Positions 19,201 through 27,765 of a DNA stretch of 64,000 nt are shown in pieces. The notes under the pieces were generated by a model. It searched no databases. It was not told the origin of the DNA and worked only from the letters and a program-made list of their open reading frames with translations. The stretch comes from Lachnospiraceae bacterium (lineage in GTDB: Bacteria > Bacillota > Clostridia > Lachnospirales > Lachnospiraceae), in assembly GCA_017470985.1 (NCBI GenBank), contig JAFUXA010000005.1, positions 1 to 64,000 on the forward strand. Reading direction: 5' to 3'. A program made the translations under genes and the position numbers. The first letter of the stretch is position 1. Every line of letters begins with the position of its first letter.

Positions 19201-19822
19201 TCATAGGATCAAAGAATCGCAAAGAATCCACCTCATCCCCCCAGAGTTCCACTCGAACAGGATTCTCTTCCGTGAGGGAATAAATATCTATAATGCCACC
19301 TCTAACAGCAAACTCTCCCGGATGTTCCACCTGGCTTACCGCCTCATATCCCAGCATAACCAGATGCTTACGAATGTCATCAACATTGATTTCATCAGCT
19401 ATTTTTATGGCAAATATGCCTCTCTCATAAGTATCCATTGGAGGCAACTTATTCATCAGGGCGTCAATGGTGGTAACAACTGTAATAGGACCGCCTTCCA
19501 GCAAAGCTCTCACAACTTCAATTCTATCTCTGGTCAGAGCATTGCTGTGAATATCCGACTGATAAAAGAGCAAATCACGTGGTGGATAATAATATACATT
19601 CTCATCAAAGAAAGCATAACTTTCCATCAGGTTCTTTGCTCTGTTCTCATCATAGGTAATTATCAATTTCACAGGCACATCATGCCCCACCCCATATATT
19701 AAATGGGGTTTGAAATTGTCCAATACACCTACTATCTCATATGTATCTGTACTCTTGGCCAAACCATCTCGAATCTCTTCTATATTTGGCATGTCTTTAA
19801 ATGGAATCAAAAAACTATTCAT
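16265..19822 (-). CDS. mfd: transcription-repair coupling factor
   Basis: Mfd displaces stalled RNA polymerase from DNA lesions and recruits UvrA. The 1185-residue product has the UvrB-like N-terminal part, the RNA-polymerase-interacting CarD-like domain (FTDLHVGDYVVHVNHGLGVYQG), the translocase with Walker A GDVGYGKTEVAIRAAFKAVQ, DEEQRFG, SATPIPRSLHMSL and QLRGRVGRSNRNAYAF, and the C-terminal regulatory domain. The frame overlaps the pth stop at a TTG (19837), but the ATG at 19822 has GAGGA about 9 bases upstream and is preferred. The pth-mfd order is conserved in Firmicutes. Confidence 0.95.
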   Translation of the reverse strand: MNSFLIPFKDMPNIEEIRDGLAKSTDTYEIVGVLDNFKPHLIYGVGHDVPVKLIITYDENRAKNLMESYAFFDENVYYYPPRDLLFYQSDIHSNALTRDRIEVVRALLEGGPITVVTTIDALMNKLPPMDTYERGIFAIKIADEINVDDIRKHLVMLGYEAVSQVEHPGEFAVRGGIIDIYSLTEENPVRVELWGDEVDSLRFFDPMTQKSVEEIQDVTIYPAVELVLTPDEIEKGLKLIEEDAGKLYETYRKAMKTEEAHRVQTMAATLVDQTREWGISSGLETHLTYFLDETVGLLSYFPDDTLVIYDEMTHIQQCIKAVEEEFSESMTARLEKGYCLPRQVDMLISKKKLAGELNNRPGVIMSTLESKKGLINISDRAGVKAVSVGSYNGQFDLLLKDLKRYKRNKYRILLLSPSRTRAKHLSEILMDEDISCFYTEDYDHDIHPGEIMVAPGNISRGYDLSEVAYVLLSEQDIFGAKPKKKKKKFKYEGEAIAQFTDLHVGDYVVHVNHGLGVYQGFEKIEVDKIVKDYIKISYAKGGNLYIPANQLDSIQKYSSADGKKPKLNTLGTQEWANTKARVQHAVGVVAKELVDLYAIRQQDNGFVYGPDTVWQQEFEEAFPYQETDGQLQAIEDVKRDMMSTKIMDRLICGDVGYGKTEVAIRAAFKAVQEGKQVAYLAPTTILAGQQYNTFKQRMAGYPVNIGLLNRFVSQAEQKKTIEGAKNGQMDIIIGTHRLLSSDVKYKDLGLLIIDEEQRFGVKQKEKIKQMKQTVDVLSMSATPIPRSLHMSLIGIRDMSVLEEAPMERRPIQTFVFEYNEEMIREAILREMARGGQVYYVYNRVKNIADITAHIQQLVPEANVEYAHGKMTESRMEQIMYDFINGDIDVLVSTTIIEIGIDISNVNTIIIHDSDQLGLSQLYQLRGRVGRSNRNAYAFLMYKRDKMLKEVAEKRLAAIKEFTDLGSGFKIAMRDLEIRGAGNLLGQEQHGHMEAVGYDLYCKMLNEAVKREKGMVVEEVFDTTIDLEIDAYLPENYVPSESQRLDIYKRIAAIDSEDARDEMLDELIDRFGEPSKPVMNLLFVAMLRMEAHNAFIIDISQKGDVIIFTMYDRAPIDVSAIPDFIQRNQPYVKFVADSKNPAFNFYYKKNSMIKAKDVPDKTLEMVRQISALKQESLVDKSTSKRV

Positions 19823-19833
19823 CCAATTATTCC

Positions 19834-20406
19834 TCAAGCTTTCTTTCCGTTGAAGCTGTTCATAGCTTCCTCAACTCCTTGATTCATAATGCATCGCACT
19901 GCATCTGCTGCCATATCATAGGCCTTCTCTATCTCAACCCGGTCATCCTTTGGTGGTCGTCCCAACACATGGGCAATCATATCTCCGCCTGTAGGAAGCT
20001 TACCCACACCAACTCTCACTCTCAGGAATTGATCTGTATGAAAATGTTCTATAATATTTTTCAGACCATTATGGCCTCCGGCACTACCTTTTCTACGAAC
20101 TCTAATATTGCCCGGATCCAATGTGACATCATCAGAGATTACAATAACATCCTCTGTTGGATTAAGCTTATAGAAATTCACTATATCTATGAGGCTCTCA
20201 CCACTTAAATTCATAAAAGTCTGAGGCTTCACCAGCATAACCTGCTGCCCGTCTATTACTCCCTTGCCAATCAGAGCTTTATATTTATTTTCCTTTACAG
20301 CAATACCATACTGATCTGCCAACACATCTATTACATCGAAGCCTGCATTGTGTCTGGTATGTCTATATTTCAAACCAGGATTTCCAAGTCCTGCTATTAT
20401 ATACAT
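19834..20406 (-). CDS. pth: peptidyl-tRNA hydrolase
   Basis: Pth frees tRNA from peptidyl-tRNAs that drop off the ribosome. The 190-residue product shows the catalytic His in RHTRHNAGFDVID near residue 20, KPQTFMNLSGES, and VISDDVTLDPGNIRVRRKGSAGGHNGLKNI. It ends against the start of mfd and follows the cation transporter gene by 18 bases. Confidence 0.96.
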   Translation of the reverse strand: MYIIAGLGNPGLKYRHTRHNAGFDVIDVLADQYGIAVKENKYKALIGKGVIDGQQVMLVKPQTFMNLSGESLIDIVNFYKLNPTEDVIVISDDVTLDPGNIRVRRKGSAGGHNGLKNIIEHFHTDQFLRVRVGVGKLPTGGDMIAHVLGRPPKDDRVEIEKAYDMAADAVRCIMNQGVEEAMNSFNGKKA

Positions 20407-20424
20407 CTCAATTCCTCCAAATGA

Positions 20425-21573
20425 TTAATCAGCTATATCTATATCAGGAGAAATATGAACAACAAAATCTTCATATTTCTCACCAATCTCTCTAGTCAAA
20501 ATCTCTACTCCCTCATCAGGATTAATAGCAAAGCTAAATACCACATCAAAGCGAATAGCTTTATTTTCCATATCCACATAGAAGCCATGCATCTGCAGAG
20601 CCCAATCATGTTCCATAACAATATGGGATATGTCATTTCTTATATTGGCCACTTCCTCATTGCTGGTGTTATAAGAGTAAACACCGACTCCTGTCAGAAT
20701 CACACCTGTCTGAGTGTAGACTTTGGCCTGGAGTCTGCGAGTCAACACATCCACCTCATCAACTGTCATTGTATCAGGCAGCTCAATATGGATGGATGCA
20801 TAATTCTTGTTAGGTCCGTAGTTATTGATGAAGAGATCATATGCTCCCCGAACCTCCTCCTCCTCATTAATGAGGGATTTGATTTTCGCAACCATATCTT
20901 TCTCTGCTCTCTGTCCCAATATCTCATCCACAGTCTCGCTCATCATCTCAATGCCGGACTTCACAATTATAATTGCGATTACAACGCCTACATAAGCCTC
21001 CAAAGATATATGGAACTTGATAAATATAAGTGCTGAAATCAATACCGACAAAGACAATACGGAATCAAAGCTGGCATCCGCTCCGGTAGCAATCAATGAA
21101 CTGGAATTCAGCTCCTTGCCTTTGGCAGCAATAAGTCGTCCCATTATAAATTTCACAACCACAGCAGCTGCAATAATTATCAATGATACCATGCTGTAAT
21201 CTGCAACCACGGGATGAATAATCTTCTTGATGGATTCCACTCCGGCAGTTATACCTGCATACAGCACCAACGCGGCCACAATCATGCCACTTAGATACTC
21301 TATTCTGCCATAGCCCAGAGGATGCTTCTTGTCAGGAAGCTTACCTGAAAGCACGGTAGCCACAATGGTAATAATAGATGCCAGGGCATCAGACAAATTA
21401 TTTACCGCATCAAGAGTAACTGCAATAGAATTGGTAACCAGGCCTACCACAGCCTTGAACGCTGCCAATATTACATTGGCAACAACACCTATTATACTGG
21501 TCTTGATTATTTCCTTATTTCTCTTTGTAGCCTCATCCACAATGTCCATTGGTATATCCTGTATCTGTGCCAT
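20425..21573 (-). CDS. cation diffusion facilitator family transporter
   Basis: CDF proteins export divalent metals (Zn, Mn, Fe, Co) by proton antiport. The 382-residue protein has about six membrane helices between residues 20 and 215. The metal-binding pattern appears in the second helix region (TLDAVNNLSDALASI: N, D in place of the usual HxxxD arrangement), with GADASFDSVLSL in the fifth. A cytoplasmic domain of about 165 residues follows, longer than in zinc exporters such as YiiP, suggesting a manganese-type subfamily (inference). It precedes pth closely and follows the COG0523 GTPase by 4 bases. Confidence 0.85.
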   Translation of the reverse strand: MAQIQDIPMDIVDEATKRNKEIIKTSIIGVVANVILAAFKAVVGLVTNSIAVTLDAVNNLSDALASIITIVATVLSGKLPDKKHPLGYGRIEYLSGMIVAALVLYAGITAGVESIKKIIHPVVADYSMVSLIIIAAAVVVKFIMGRLIAAKGKELNSSSLIATGADASFDSVLSLSVLISALIFIKFHISLEAYVGVVIAIIIVKSGIEMMSETVDEILGQRAEKDMVAKIKSLINEEEEVRGAYDLFINNYGPNKNYASIHIELPDTMTVDEVDVLTRRLQAKVYTQTGVILTGVGVYSYNTSNEEVANIRNDISHIVMEHDWALQMHGFYVDMENKAIRFDVVFSFAINPDEGVEILTREIGEKYEDFVVHISPDIDIAD

Positions 21574-21577
21574 CTGT

Positions 21578-22519
21578 CTAGCTCCTTTCCATCCCTATAT
21601 AAGCCTTGATTTTGTCCTCTTTTAAATCATTTCCTATAACAATTATAACTTCCTGCCCCACATTGATTGGGGCAACTTCTATTTCTTCCGATGTGGCATT
21701 CAACTGATACCAGCCACTCTCATCATCTCCATAGAAACCTTTGACGCGATATATCTCTCCAAAGGAATCATCTGCAAATAATCCTGAGACTCTATCCTGT
21801 ATAACTTCCCCAGTCAACCCGTGATTCAGCAGATATACCGTCATATATGCTTTCTCAGCCAGAAGCACCTTCTTCACATAATTAGACAGTTGATATCCCG
21901 CCTGTGAAATGTTGGCAAAATTCTCCTTGTCATAATCATCCATATTCTGAGCTATCACCAAATCTCTGAGGTTTTTCCTTGTATTGTACTCTTCTGTAAC
22001 CTTATCCAGAAATTCATAGCTTCTATTCACATCATCCGGGGTTGCCAAATCCATTTTACTAAATATTATCGCTCCCGCATTGGCCAGCTGAGAAGCCATA
22101 ACATACTCTCCCGCCTTGGATAGATGCTGTGGCATCTTAGCATCCATCACAGCAATGATATTGCCAATGTCATACCATCTCTCCAGGGGTTCTTCTCTAA
22201 GCACATCGTAGAATTCATCCATGTCAAATATCCCCGACGGCTCCATTATTATTCGGTCATACCCTGTCATGCTCATTGATATAAGCTTGGTTTTGAGGCG
22301 TCTGTAATGACAGTCCCTATCGCCACCAATAACCATTTCAATCTCGCAATTCTCACTTCTTAAATCCTGAAGCAGAAGCATATCCACATTTACCGCTCCA
22401 AAATCATTTTCCAGAATACCAACTCGAAGGCCCTGGTCCGTATAATATTTTACATACTTTCTCAGAAAGGTTGTCTTCCCTGCACCGAGAAAACCTGTTA
22501 TTAAATCAATCTGTATCAT
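21578..22519 (-). CDS. CobW/COG0523-type GTPase, divergent
   Basis: COG0523 GTPases are metallochaperones that load metals onto client proteins. The 313-residue protein has Walker A GFLGAGKTTFLRKYV at the start, ENDFGAVNVD, EPSGIFDMDEF and FSKMDLATPDDVNR (an NKxD-like guanine site with S replacing N). The usual CxCC metal site between the first two motifs is not there; the region reads GGDRDCHYRRL, with one Cys and one His. The gene abuts the hydrolase upstream with no gap and precedes the cation efflux gene, which fits a metal theme. Confidence 0.78.
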   Translation of the reverse strand: MIQIDLITGFLGAGKTTFLRKYVKYYTDQGLRVGILENDFGAVNVDMLLLQDLRSENCEIEMVIGGDRDCHYRRLKTKLISMSMTGYDRIIMEPSGIFDMDEFYDVLREEPLERWYDIGNIIAVMDAKMPQHLSKAGEYVMASQLANAGAIIFSKMDLATPDDVNRSYEFLDKVTEEYNTRKNLRDLVIAQNMDDYDKENFANISQAGYQLSNYVKKVLLAEKAYMTVYLLNHGLTGEVIQDRVSGLFADDSFGEIYRVKGFYGDDESGWYQLNATSEEIEVAPINVGQEVIIVIGNDLKEDKIKAYIGMERS

Positions 22520-23587
22520 CTACTTTACCGCCTCAGCCAAGAATTCATCTATCTGAGCATAGAACTGTTCATTTGGCTGGTTCACTTTGTCCCTATCCTT
22601 GGTAGCAATATATTCCACTTTCACATCATGAGGAATCTTGCCCTTTGGATAATGCTTTTGCATCTCCTTCACATCTGCCATTATATCAGCCAGATAAGCC
22701 TCCGATTCCGCTGTACCGAAGAAGTTGGCATGACCATTTCTTCCAGTCTCATCCAAAGTTATATATCGCACATTAGGATTAGTAATCTCATCCTTGTGAC
22801 ACACTATACTAGACACATTATATACTATGAAATCATCACCTGTTCCATGGCTTAGAAGGACAGGAATACCGCTTTTGTTAATTCCATCCACTGCTGTCAT
22901 ATCAGCCTGAGAGCCAAATCTCATGTGATTTATAATATTGATAAATGGTTTCAAAATCCCTGCAACCGGTCCAAACATCTGCTTACCTGCCTCCACAGAA
23001 ATTGTAAGAGGATCATTAAATCCAGACATAGAACATGCTGCATATACATCATGGTCATAATTCAATACTGCAGAAGTAGCATAAGCGCCCCAGCTATGAC
23101 CTAGCAGCACTTTCTTGTACTTATTCAACTCCGGATTAGCTTCTATATAATTCAAAGCAGCATGCAAATCCAATGGAGACTGAAGAAGCCCCTTGGCGCT
23201 CTTACCCTGGCTGCCATTGTAAGCAGTGTAGTTGTAAGTGAAAACCTTCCAACCATGTCTCACAAGCCATGTTATCAGTATGAGATACTCCTCCGGGCCA
23301 GACCATATTCCGTGAGAGAATACAATCAGACCTTTTGGCTGATCCTGAGGCTGGAGAATCGGTTCATATATGTAGCCCTTTAACATATTGCCATCCAAGG
23401 ATGGAAATTCCACCGGATTTCTCTCATATCCCAGCTTCTCATAATGTGGAAAATGATATAACATAACCTCATCCTGTGGGTCAATATTAAATGCTTTGTA
23501 TGTCTGCTCAAATATAAATCGCACAAAGGCAAGCATCAACAAACAAATAACTACTATAACCCCAATAATTATCAATAACACCTTCAA
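22520..23587 (-). CDS. alpha/beta hydrolase, membrane-anchored
   Basis: The 355-residue protein begins with one hydrophobic helix (about 1-22) and is probably anchored with its catalytic domain outside. Alpha/beta hydrolase features: VFSHGIW (oxyanion), the nucleophile elbow GHSWGAYATS near residue 166, and later SHGTGDDFI (Asp) and GRNGHANFF (His). The start is a TTG with GGGTG about 8 bases upstream. It is co-transcribed with the COG0523 GTPase. The substrate is unknown. Confidence 0.78.
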   Translation of the reverse strand: MKVLLIIIGVIVVICLLMLAFVRFIFEQTYKAFNIDPQDEVMLYHFPHYEKLGYERNPVEFPSLDGNMLKGYIYEPILQPQDQPKGLIVFSHGIWSGPEEYLILITWLVRHGWKVFTYNYTAYNGSQGKSAKGLLQSPLDLHAALNYIEANPELNKYKKVLLGHSWGAYATSAVLNYDHDVYAACSMSGFNDPLTISVEAGKQMFGPVAGILKPFINIINHMRFGSQADMTAVDGINKSGIPVLLSHGTGDDFIVYNVSSIVCHKDEITNPNVRYITLDETGRNGHANFFGTAESEAYLADIMADVKEMQKHYPKGKIPHDVKVEYIATKDRDKVNQPNEQFYAQIDEFLAEAVK

Positions 23588-23644
23588 CTTAATTTCACCC
23601 GTCCTTATATCAAGTTTATTATTTTACAGCCTTCATTCCTATGA

Positions 23645-24184
23645 TTATAGGAATTTAGCCACCTTCTCCAAAGTCTTTCTTGGAGGTTTGCTCATATCTT
23701 CGCGGCGTTTACCCAAAGCAATAACAGCAACCACATGCTGGCTTTCTGGAATATCGAAAATATCTCTCAAGGCATTCACATCTCTAATTCCCATAATCAG
23801 AGAATCATATCCCAACTCTGTAGCCTTTAAAATAAATAATTGATTCTGTAATCCCAGGTCGTAAGCACCCCACTCATTTCCAAGCTCATTTGTAGGATTT
23901 CCATCTCGTTCGAATCCGGATCTCTCAGCTTCAAATGTGGTAACAACATAAGCTGCAGCATCACGAGTACTGTTTTGATTAAATTCAGGAAGAGCCTCTG
24001 CTCTAACCTTCTCAACCATATCAGGCGTATTTACCACATAGTATCTGCCTGTCTCAGTATTTTTCCATGTAGGAGCTTCAAGAGCACACTCAATCATCTG
24101 CTCAATATCTTCACGAGGAATCTCAACTCCTTCTGCGAAGTCTCTAATGCTTCTTCTATTAGCAACCAATACATCAAATTCCAT
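23645..24184 (-). CDS. nitroreductase-family protein
   Basis: This is an FMN-dependent oxidoreductase of 179 residues, the small type. It has the family start (VANRRSIRDFAEGVEIPREDI), the APTWKNTETGRYYVV flavin-binding segment near residue 38 and the end segment LGYDSLIMGIRDVNALRDIF with VVAVIALGKR. It is likely expressed alone, as it is divergent from the aldolase gene and 57 bases from the hydrolase. The substrate is unknown. Confidence 0.85.
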   Translation of the reverse strand: MEFDVLVANRRSIRDFAEGVEIPREDIEQMIECALEAPTWKNTETGRYYVVNTPDMVEKVRAEALPEFNQNSTRDAAAYVVTTFEAERSGFERDGNPTNELGNEWGAYDLGLQNQLFILKATELGYDSLIMGIRDVNALRDIFDIPESQHVVAVIALGKRREDMSKPPRKTLEKVAKFL

Positions 24185-24370
24185 AATTAGACCTCCTTAC
24201 AATATGCTGTCTATAACATCATCAATATTGTATCCATAATAGCACAACACGGCTTATTCTTCATCATTTCTTTCATTGACTAAAAGCTATCTTCCTTATT
24301 AAAATATATCTGGCGATTATAATAAATAATAAGGGTGATACAAGTTTTATAGGTAAGAAGGAGAAATGAC

Positions 24371-25405
24371 ATGGCAGATAAGCTTATGTTTGCATCAGAC
24401 TATCAAGAAGGTGCTCACGAAAATATAATACGCAGATTGATAGACACTAATCTAATATCCACAAGCGGTTATGGCACAGACGAAATATGTGCAAGTGCCC
24501 GTGACAAAATCCGCAAGGCATGTAACTGTCCTGATGCACAGGTGGAATTCCTTGTAGGAGGAACCCAAACCAACGCCACCGTTATCGCGTCTGTACTTCG
24601 CCCATACGAGGGAGTAATTGCTGTAGACAGCGGTCATATAAATGTTCACGAAGCAGGAGCAATCGAGTACACCGGTCACAAGGTAATTGCTCTTCCGGGT
24701 ACTAATGGCAAATTGACAGCTTCAGTTATCGAAGATTATATTCACTCTTATGAAATAGATGAGAATCGTGACCATACTGTAAAACCTGGCATGGTCTACA
24801 TATCTCAGACAACAGAATATGGAACCATCTATTCTAAATCTGAATTAACAGAAATCAGTCACATATGTAGGCAGCACAAGATTCCTCTATATTTAGATGG
24901 TGCAAGATTAGCTTATGCTCTTGCCTGTCCGGAAAATGATTTAACCCTTGCGGACCTGGCCGAGTTATGTGATGTCTTCTACATCGGAGGAACAAAATGC
25001 GGAGCCTTGTTTGGAGAAGCAGTGATTGTACCGGACTCCAATCTCATTCCACATTTCTTCACAATGATAAAACAGCACGGCGCCCTTCTTGCCAAGGGCA
25101 GACTTCTGGGCATTCAGTTCGACGAGCTGTTCACTAATGATTTATATCTGGAAATCGGCCAAGATGCCATTACCTATGCCAAGGAAATAACAGAATCCTT
25201 GCGCGCAAAGGGATACCAGCTATTTATTGATTCACCTAGCAATCAGGTGTTCTTTGTTATTGAAAATGATGCCATGAAGAAATTGTCTCTACAGGTTGAA
25301 TACTCTTATATTGAGAAATATGATGACAACCATTCAGTTATTCGCTTTGCAACCAGCTGGGCTACAACATCTGAGTCTGTGCAAGCACTTATTTCTATTT
25401 TATAA
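24371..25405 (+). CDS. low-specificity L-threonine aldolase / beta-eliminating lyase family
   Basis: This PLP enzyme of fold type I cleaves threonine or allo-threonine to glycine and acetaldehyde. The 344-residue product shows FLVGGTQTNATVI, HINVHEAGAIE, PLYLDGARLAYAL and the PLP lysine in FYIGGTKCGALFGEAVI near residue 208. The start follows AGAAGGAG by 6 bases. It is a single-gene plus-strand unit between two minus-strand blocks, ended by a long hairpin terminator. Confidence 0.88.
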   Translation: MADKLMFASDYQEGAHENIIRRLIDTNLISTSGYGTDEICASARDKIRKACNCPDAQVEFLVGGTQTNATVIASVLRPYEGVIAVDSGHINVHEAGAIEYTGHKVIALPGTNGKLTASVIEDYIHSYEIDENRDHTVKPGMVYISQTTEYGTIYSKSELTEISHICRQHKIPLYLDGARLAYALACPENDLTLADLAELCDVFYIGGTKCGALFGEAVIVPDSNLIPHFFTMIKQHGALLAKGRLLGIQFDELFTNDLYLEIGQDAITYAKEITESLRAKGYQLFIDSPSNQVFFVIENDAMKKLSLQVEYSYIEKYDDNHSVIRFATSWATTSESVQALISIL

Positions 25406-25427
25406 TAAAGGCAAAAACAGAGGTGCT

Positions 25428-25488
25428 CCCCGGTATATGTACTCAATATTCCGAATACATATCAACAGGAGAACACCTCTGCTTTTTT
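25428..25488 (+). terminator. long hairpin terminator after the threonine aldolase gene
   Basis: CAGAGGTGCTCC (25428-25439) pairs with GGAGAACACCTCTG (25468-25481) with a small bulge, and an inner TATGTA/TACATA-type stem extends it. TTTTTT follows. Confidence 0.85.
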
Positions 25489-25553
25489 AATACAAGATAT
25501 CTATATATAAATATCCTCTGTCATATTTTCATACACCCATAAAGTTATTATAA

Positions 25554-26933
25554 CTACTTAAAAGTATCTGCTGTAACTTCATCAAGGTTTACATACTTAG
25601 TCTCTTTTACCTTGGTCATTAAAGTAATAAGAGATAACGCCATAAATGGTACGCACACTACCAGGAATAACACATCTACAGGAATGAAGTTGTGTCCAAT
25701 GATAAATGCAATCTGTCCAATGAACATACCGGCTCCAATAAGAACTGAGATTGTACCCATAACAGATGATCTCATACCTGATGGTGTGGATTCTGCAGGC
25801 ATTGTGAGAATCAATGTATCAGACATAGACCACAATCCACCGATTGAACATCCATAGCATACTCCTGCTGCAATTGGTCCCCATCCGAGACGACAAGCCA
25901 GCACGAAGAACAGAAGTCCCAATAATGCAACTGATCCCAGAAGAAGACATACGTTCTTTCTTCCAAGTTTATCTGAAAATACTCCGCTCAAAATTGTTAC
26001 AATACCGTTGCAGAATGGGTAAATCAAAAGTGCTGTTGCCACCATCTCTGTGCTCATGGCACCCTCAAGAACCGTAGCATAGTATGATGTGTAAAATGTA
26101 GTTGCAAAGAATAAAAATCCTGAAATCAGAATCCATCTTAACTGCTTATTTGAGAAGATGAACTTCAAGGCATTGAATACTCCACCCTGTTCTGAAGTAT
26201 TATTGACCTTGGCCTCAGCCTCTCTCTTAGCTCTCTCCTCATCTGTCATAGACAAGAAACCAATTCTCTGCTCCAAGAACACTGGTGTCTCACGAACGAA
26301 AAATACTGATAACAATCCAACTACAAGAGCTACTATAACTGGAATCAGATATACTAACTTCCAACTGCTAGCTACATCTTCTCTCAAGAAGAGCTTAGTG
26401 AGTAATCCGATAAATGATACACTCATAAGTGCAATTCCCTTGGCAACAAAAGAATATGTGGCACGCTTCTCCTTTGGAGCTGTCTCCATAATATAGAGCA
26501 CCTGCATATCATTTGGTGTAAAGAAAAGCATAAAAAGCATACCTATGATGTACTGTGGAACTGAATTACTTGTCATTACAATAAGCATTCCAAGTCCCAT
26601 TCCCACAGTGTTGATCATAAGGAATAGTCTACGACCATATTTATCAGATAACGCTTTGTAAAATGGTGTGATTACCAATAATAAATTTGAAACCAATGAC
26701 AGTGGAGCAACAACATTTAAGGCTCCCTGATACTCTGGGGAATTAACATTTCTAGATGTAATTCCAAATAAATCAAATAAGATGTATGGCTGCATGGCCG
26801 AATTAATATTCGATGTAACCTCATCAACAATGTAGATGATGGTTAATACCAGCATAACCATACCCAGATAAAAAGCCGGCTTTGGTCTAGCCTGCTCTTT
26901 TTTCAACTTCGCAAGTTCTGTGTTTTTGTCCAT
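25554..26933 (-). CDS. MFS transporter
   Basis: This major facilitator of 459 residues has about 12 membrane helices and a central cytoplasmic loop (about 225-255, rich in E and K). It shows the family motif between helices 2 and 3 (ALSDKYGRRLFLMI) and a repeat of it in the second half (VFSDKLGRKNVCLL). The substrate is not evident. Position suggests import or export for the reductase/CoA-transferase set upstream, with the DUF2798 gene in between. Confidence 0.85.
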   Translation of the reverse strand: MDKNTELAKLKKEQARPKPAFYLGMVMLVLTIIYIVDEVTSNINSAMQPYILFDLFGITSRNVNSPEYQGALNVVAPLSLVSNLLLVITPFYKALSDKYGRRLFLMINTVGMGLGMLIVMTSNSVPQYIIGMLFMLFFTPNDMQVLYIMETAPKEKRATYSFVAKGIALMSVSFIGLLTKLFLREDVASSWKLVYLIPVIVALVVGLLSVFFVRETPVFLEQRIGFLSMTDEERAKREAEAKVNNTSEQGGVFNALKFIFSNKQLRWILISGFLFFATTFYTSYYATVLEGAMSTEMVATALLIYPFCNGIVTILSGVFSDKLGRKNVCLLLGSVALLGLLFFVLACRLGWGPIAAGVCYGCSIGGLWSMSDTLILTMPAESTPSGMRSSVMGTISVLIGAGMFIGQIAFIIGHNFIPVDVLFLVVCVPFMALSLITLMTKVKETKYVNLDEVTADTFK

Positions 26934-27089
26934 TATTAAGTTTAACCCCCTCTTTTATAAATACCTGTGCACAGTTTTCCCTATGCTACAATTTTCCCAA
27001 CATAATTAATTATAATCTTTCACGGGAGTTATTCAACTTAATAACCATCACATTTTATGCATATTCCACCATTTAATTAAAAGCCTTGA

Positions 27090-27551
27090 TTAATTCTCGG
27101 CAAACACCTTGCCAAAGATTCCTCTGACTATTGGGCCGGCAAAAAAGATCTGCCAACAAAAAGCCATCGGGAAATTAAATACTACTGTCTGAATCCATAC
27201 AGCAACAAACTGATTTCCAGGATGCTTAAATAAAATTGTGGCAACTAGACTCATAAGTGTGCACATGCCTACCACTGACAGCGCAGAAATTGCAAGCACC
27301 AAGAAAAATGGATTATCCTTCTGAGGATTGACAATAGCAAATGCCTTCTTCTTGGCAATTGGTCCTACAATAAAGAAGTCCAGCACAAAAGCTATTGGGG
27401 CCATTATAATAAGCTCCTTGAAGGCCGCAAGAAATACAAAATTCTGTAATCCCTTCACTTCCAGGCTAATGTTATAAACTATCATGGCATACACCATGAC
27501 AAGAACCATCATTATTGTAAAAATAACTTCTTGAAATTTGTTTTTTGGCAT
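27090..27551 (-). CDS. DUF2798-family membrane protein
   Basis: This is a small integral membrane protein of 153 residues with four helices arranged as two similar halves. Each half carries a pattern like F-x(3)-I/V-x(5)-PIAF or NFPMAF followed by F-x-GPI (FIVGPIAKKK and FFAGPIVRGIFG), the layout I associate with DUF2798. The start at 27551 has GGAGG about 8 bases upstream. It lies between the old-yellow-enzyme gene and the MFS gene, all on the minus strand. Function unknown. Confidence 0.7.
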   Translation of the reverse strand: MPKNKFQEVIFTIMMVLVMVYAMIVYNISLEVKGLQNFVFLAAFKELIIMAPIAFVLDFFIVGPIAKKKAFAIVNPQKDNPFFLVLAISALSVVGMCTLMSLVATILFKHPGNQFVAVWIQTVVFNFPMAFCWQIFFAGPIVRGIFGKVFAEN

Positions 27552-27765
27552 AATAAAACCTCCGAAAATGATAATTAATAAACAGCTGTTTCAAGTGTTG
27601 TTCGTTATCACCCCGGAGGAGTGTGCGTTTCCAATTAAAAACCTGTTTTTTTACAGCAGATTGCATTATAACAAGATTTTGGAAAATGTGTAAGCACTTT
27701 TTTGTTTTTATTTAGATTTCATTTTTATATATTTTCACCGGCAGTATCTACATAAGCCAAGCTCA

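Noticed and set aside
27580-27591. 12-bp palindrome AAACAGCTGTTT as an operator
   Set aside because: Palindromes of this length are expected several times by chance in 64 kb, and there is no second copy or promoter context.
27472-27666. Small coding region upstream of the DUF2798 gene
   Set aside because: It overlaps the start of the DUF2798 gene in another frame, has no ribosome binding site and looks like a chance open frame.
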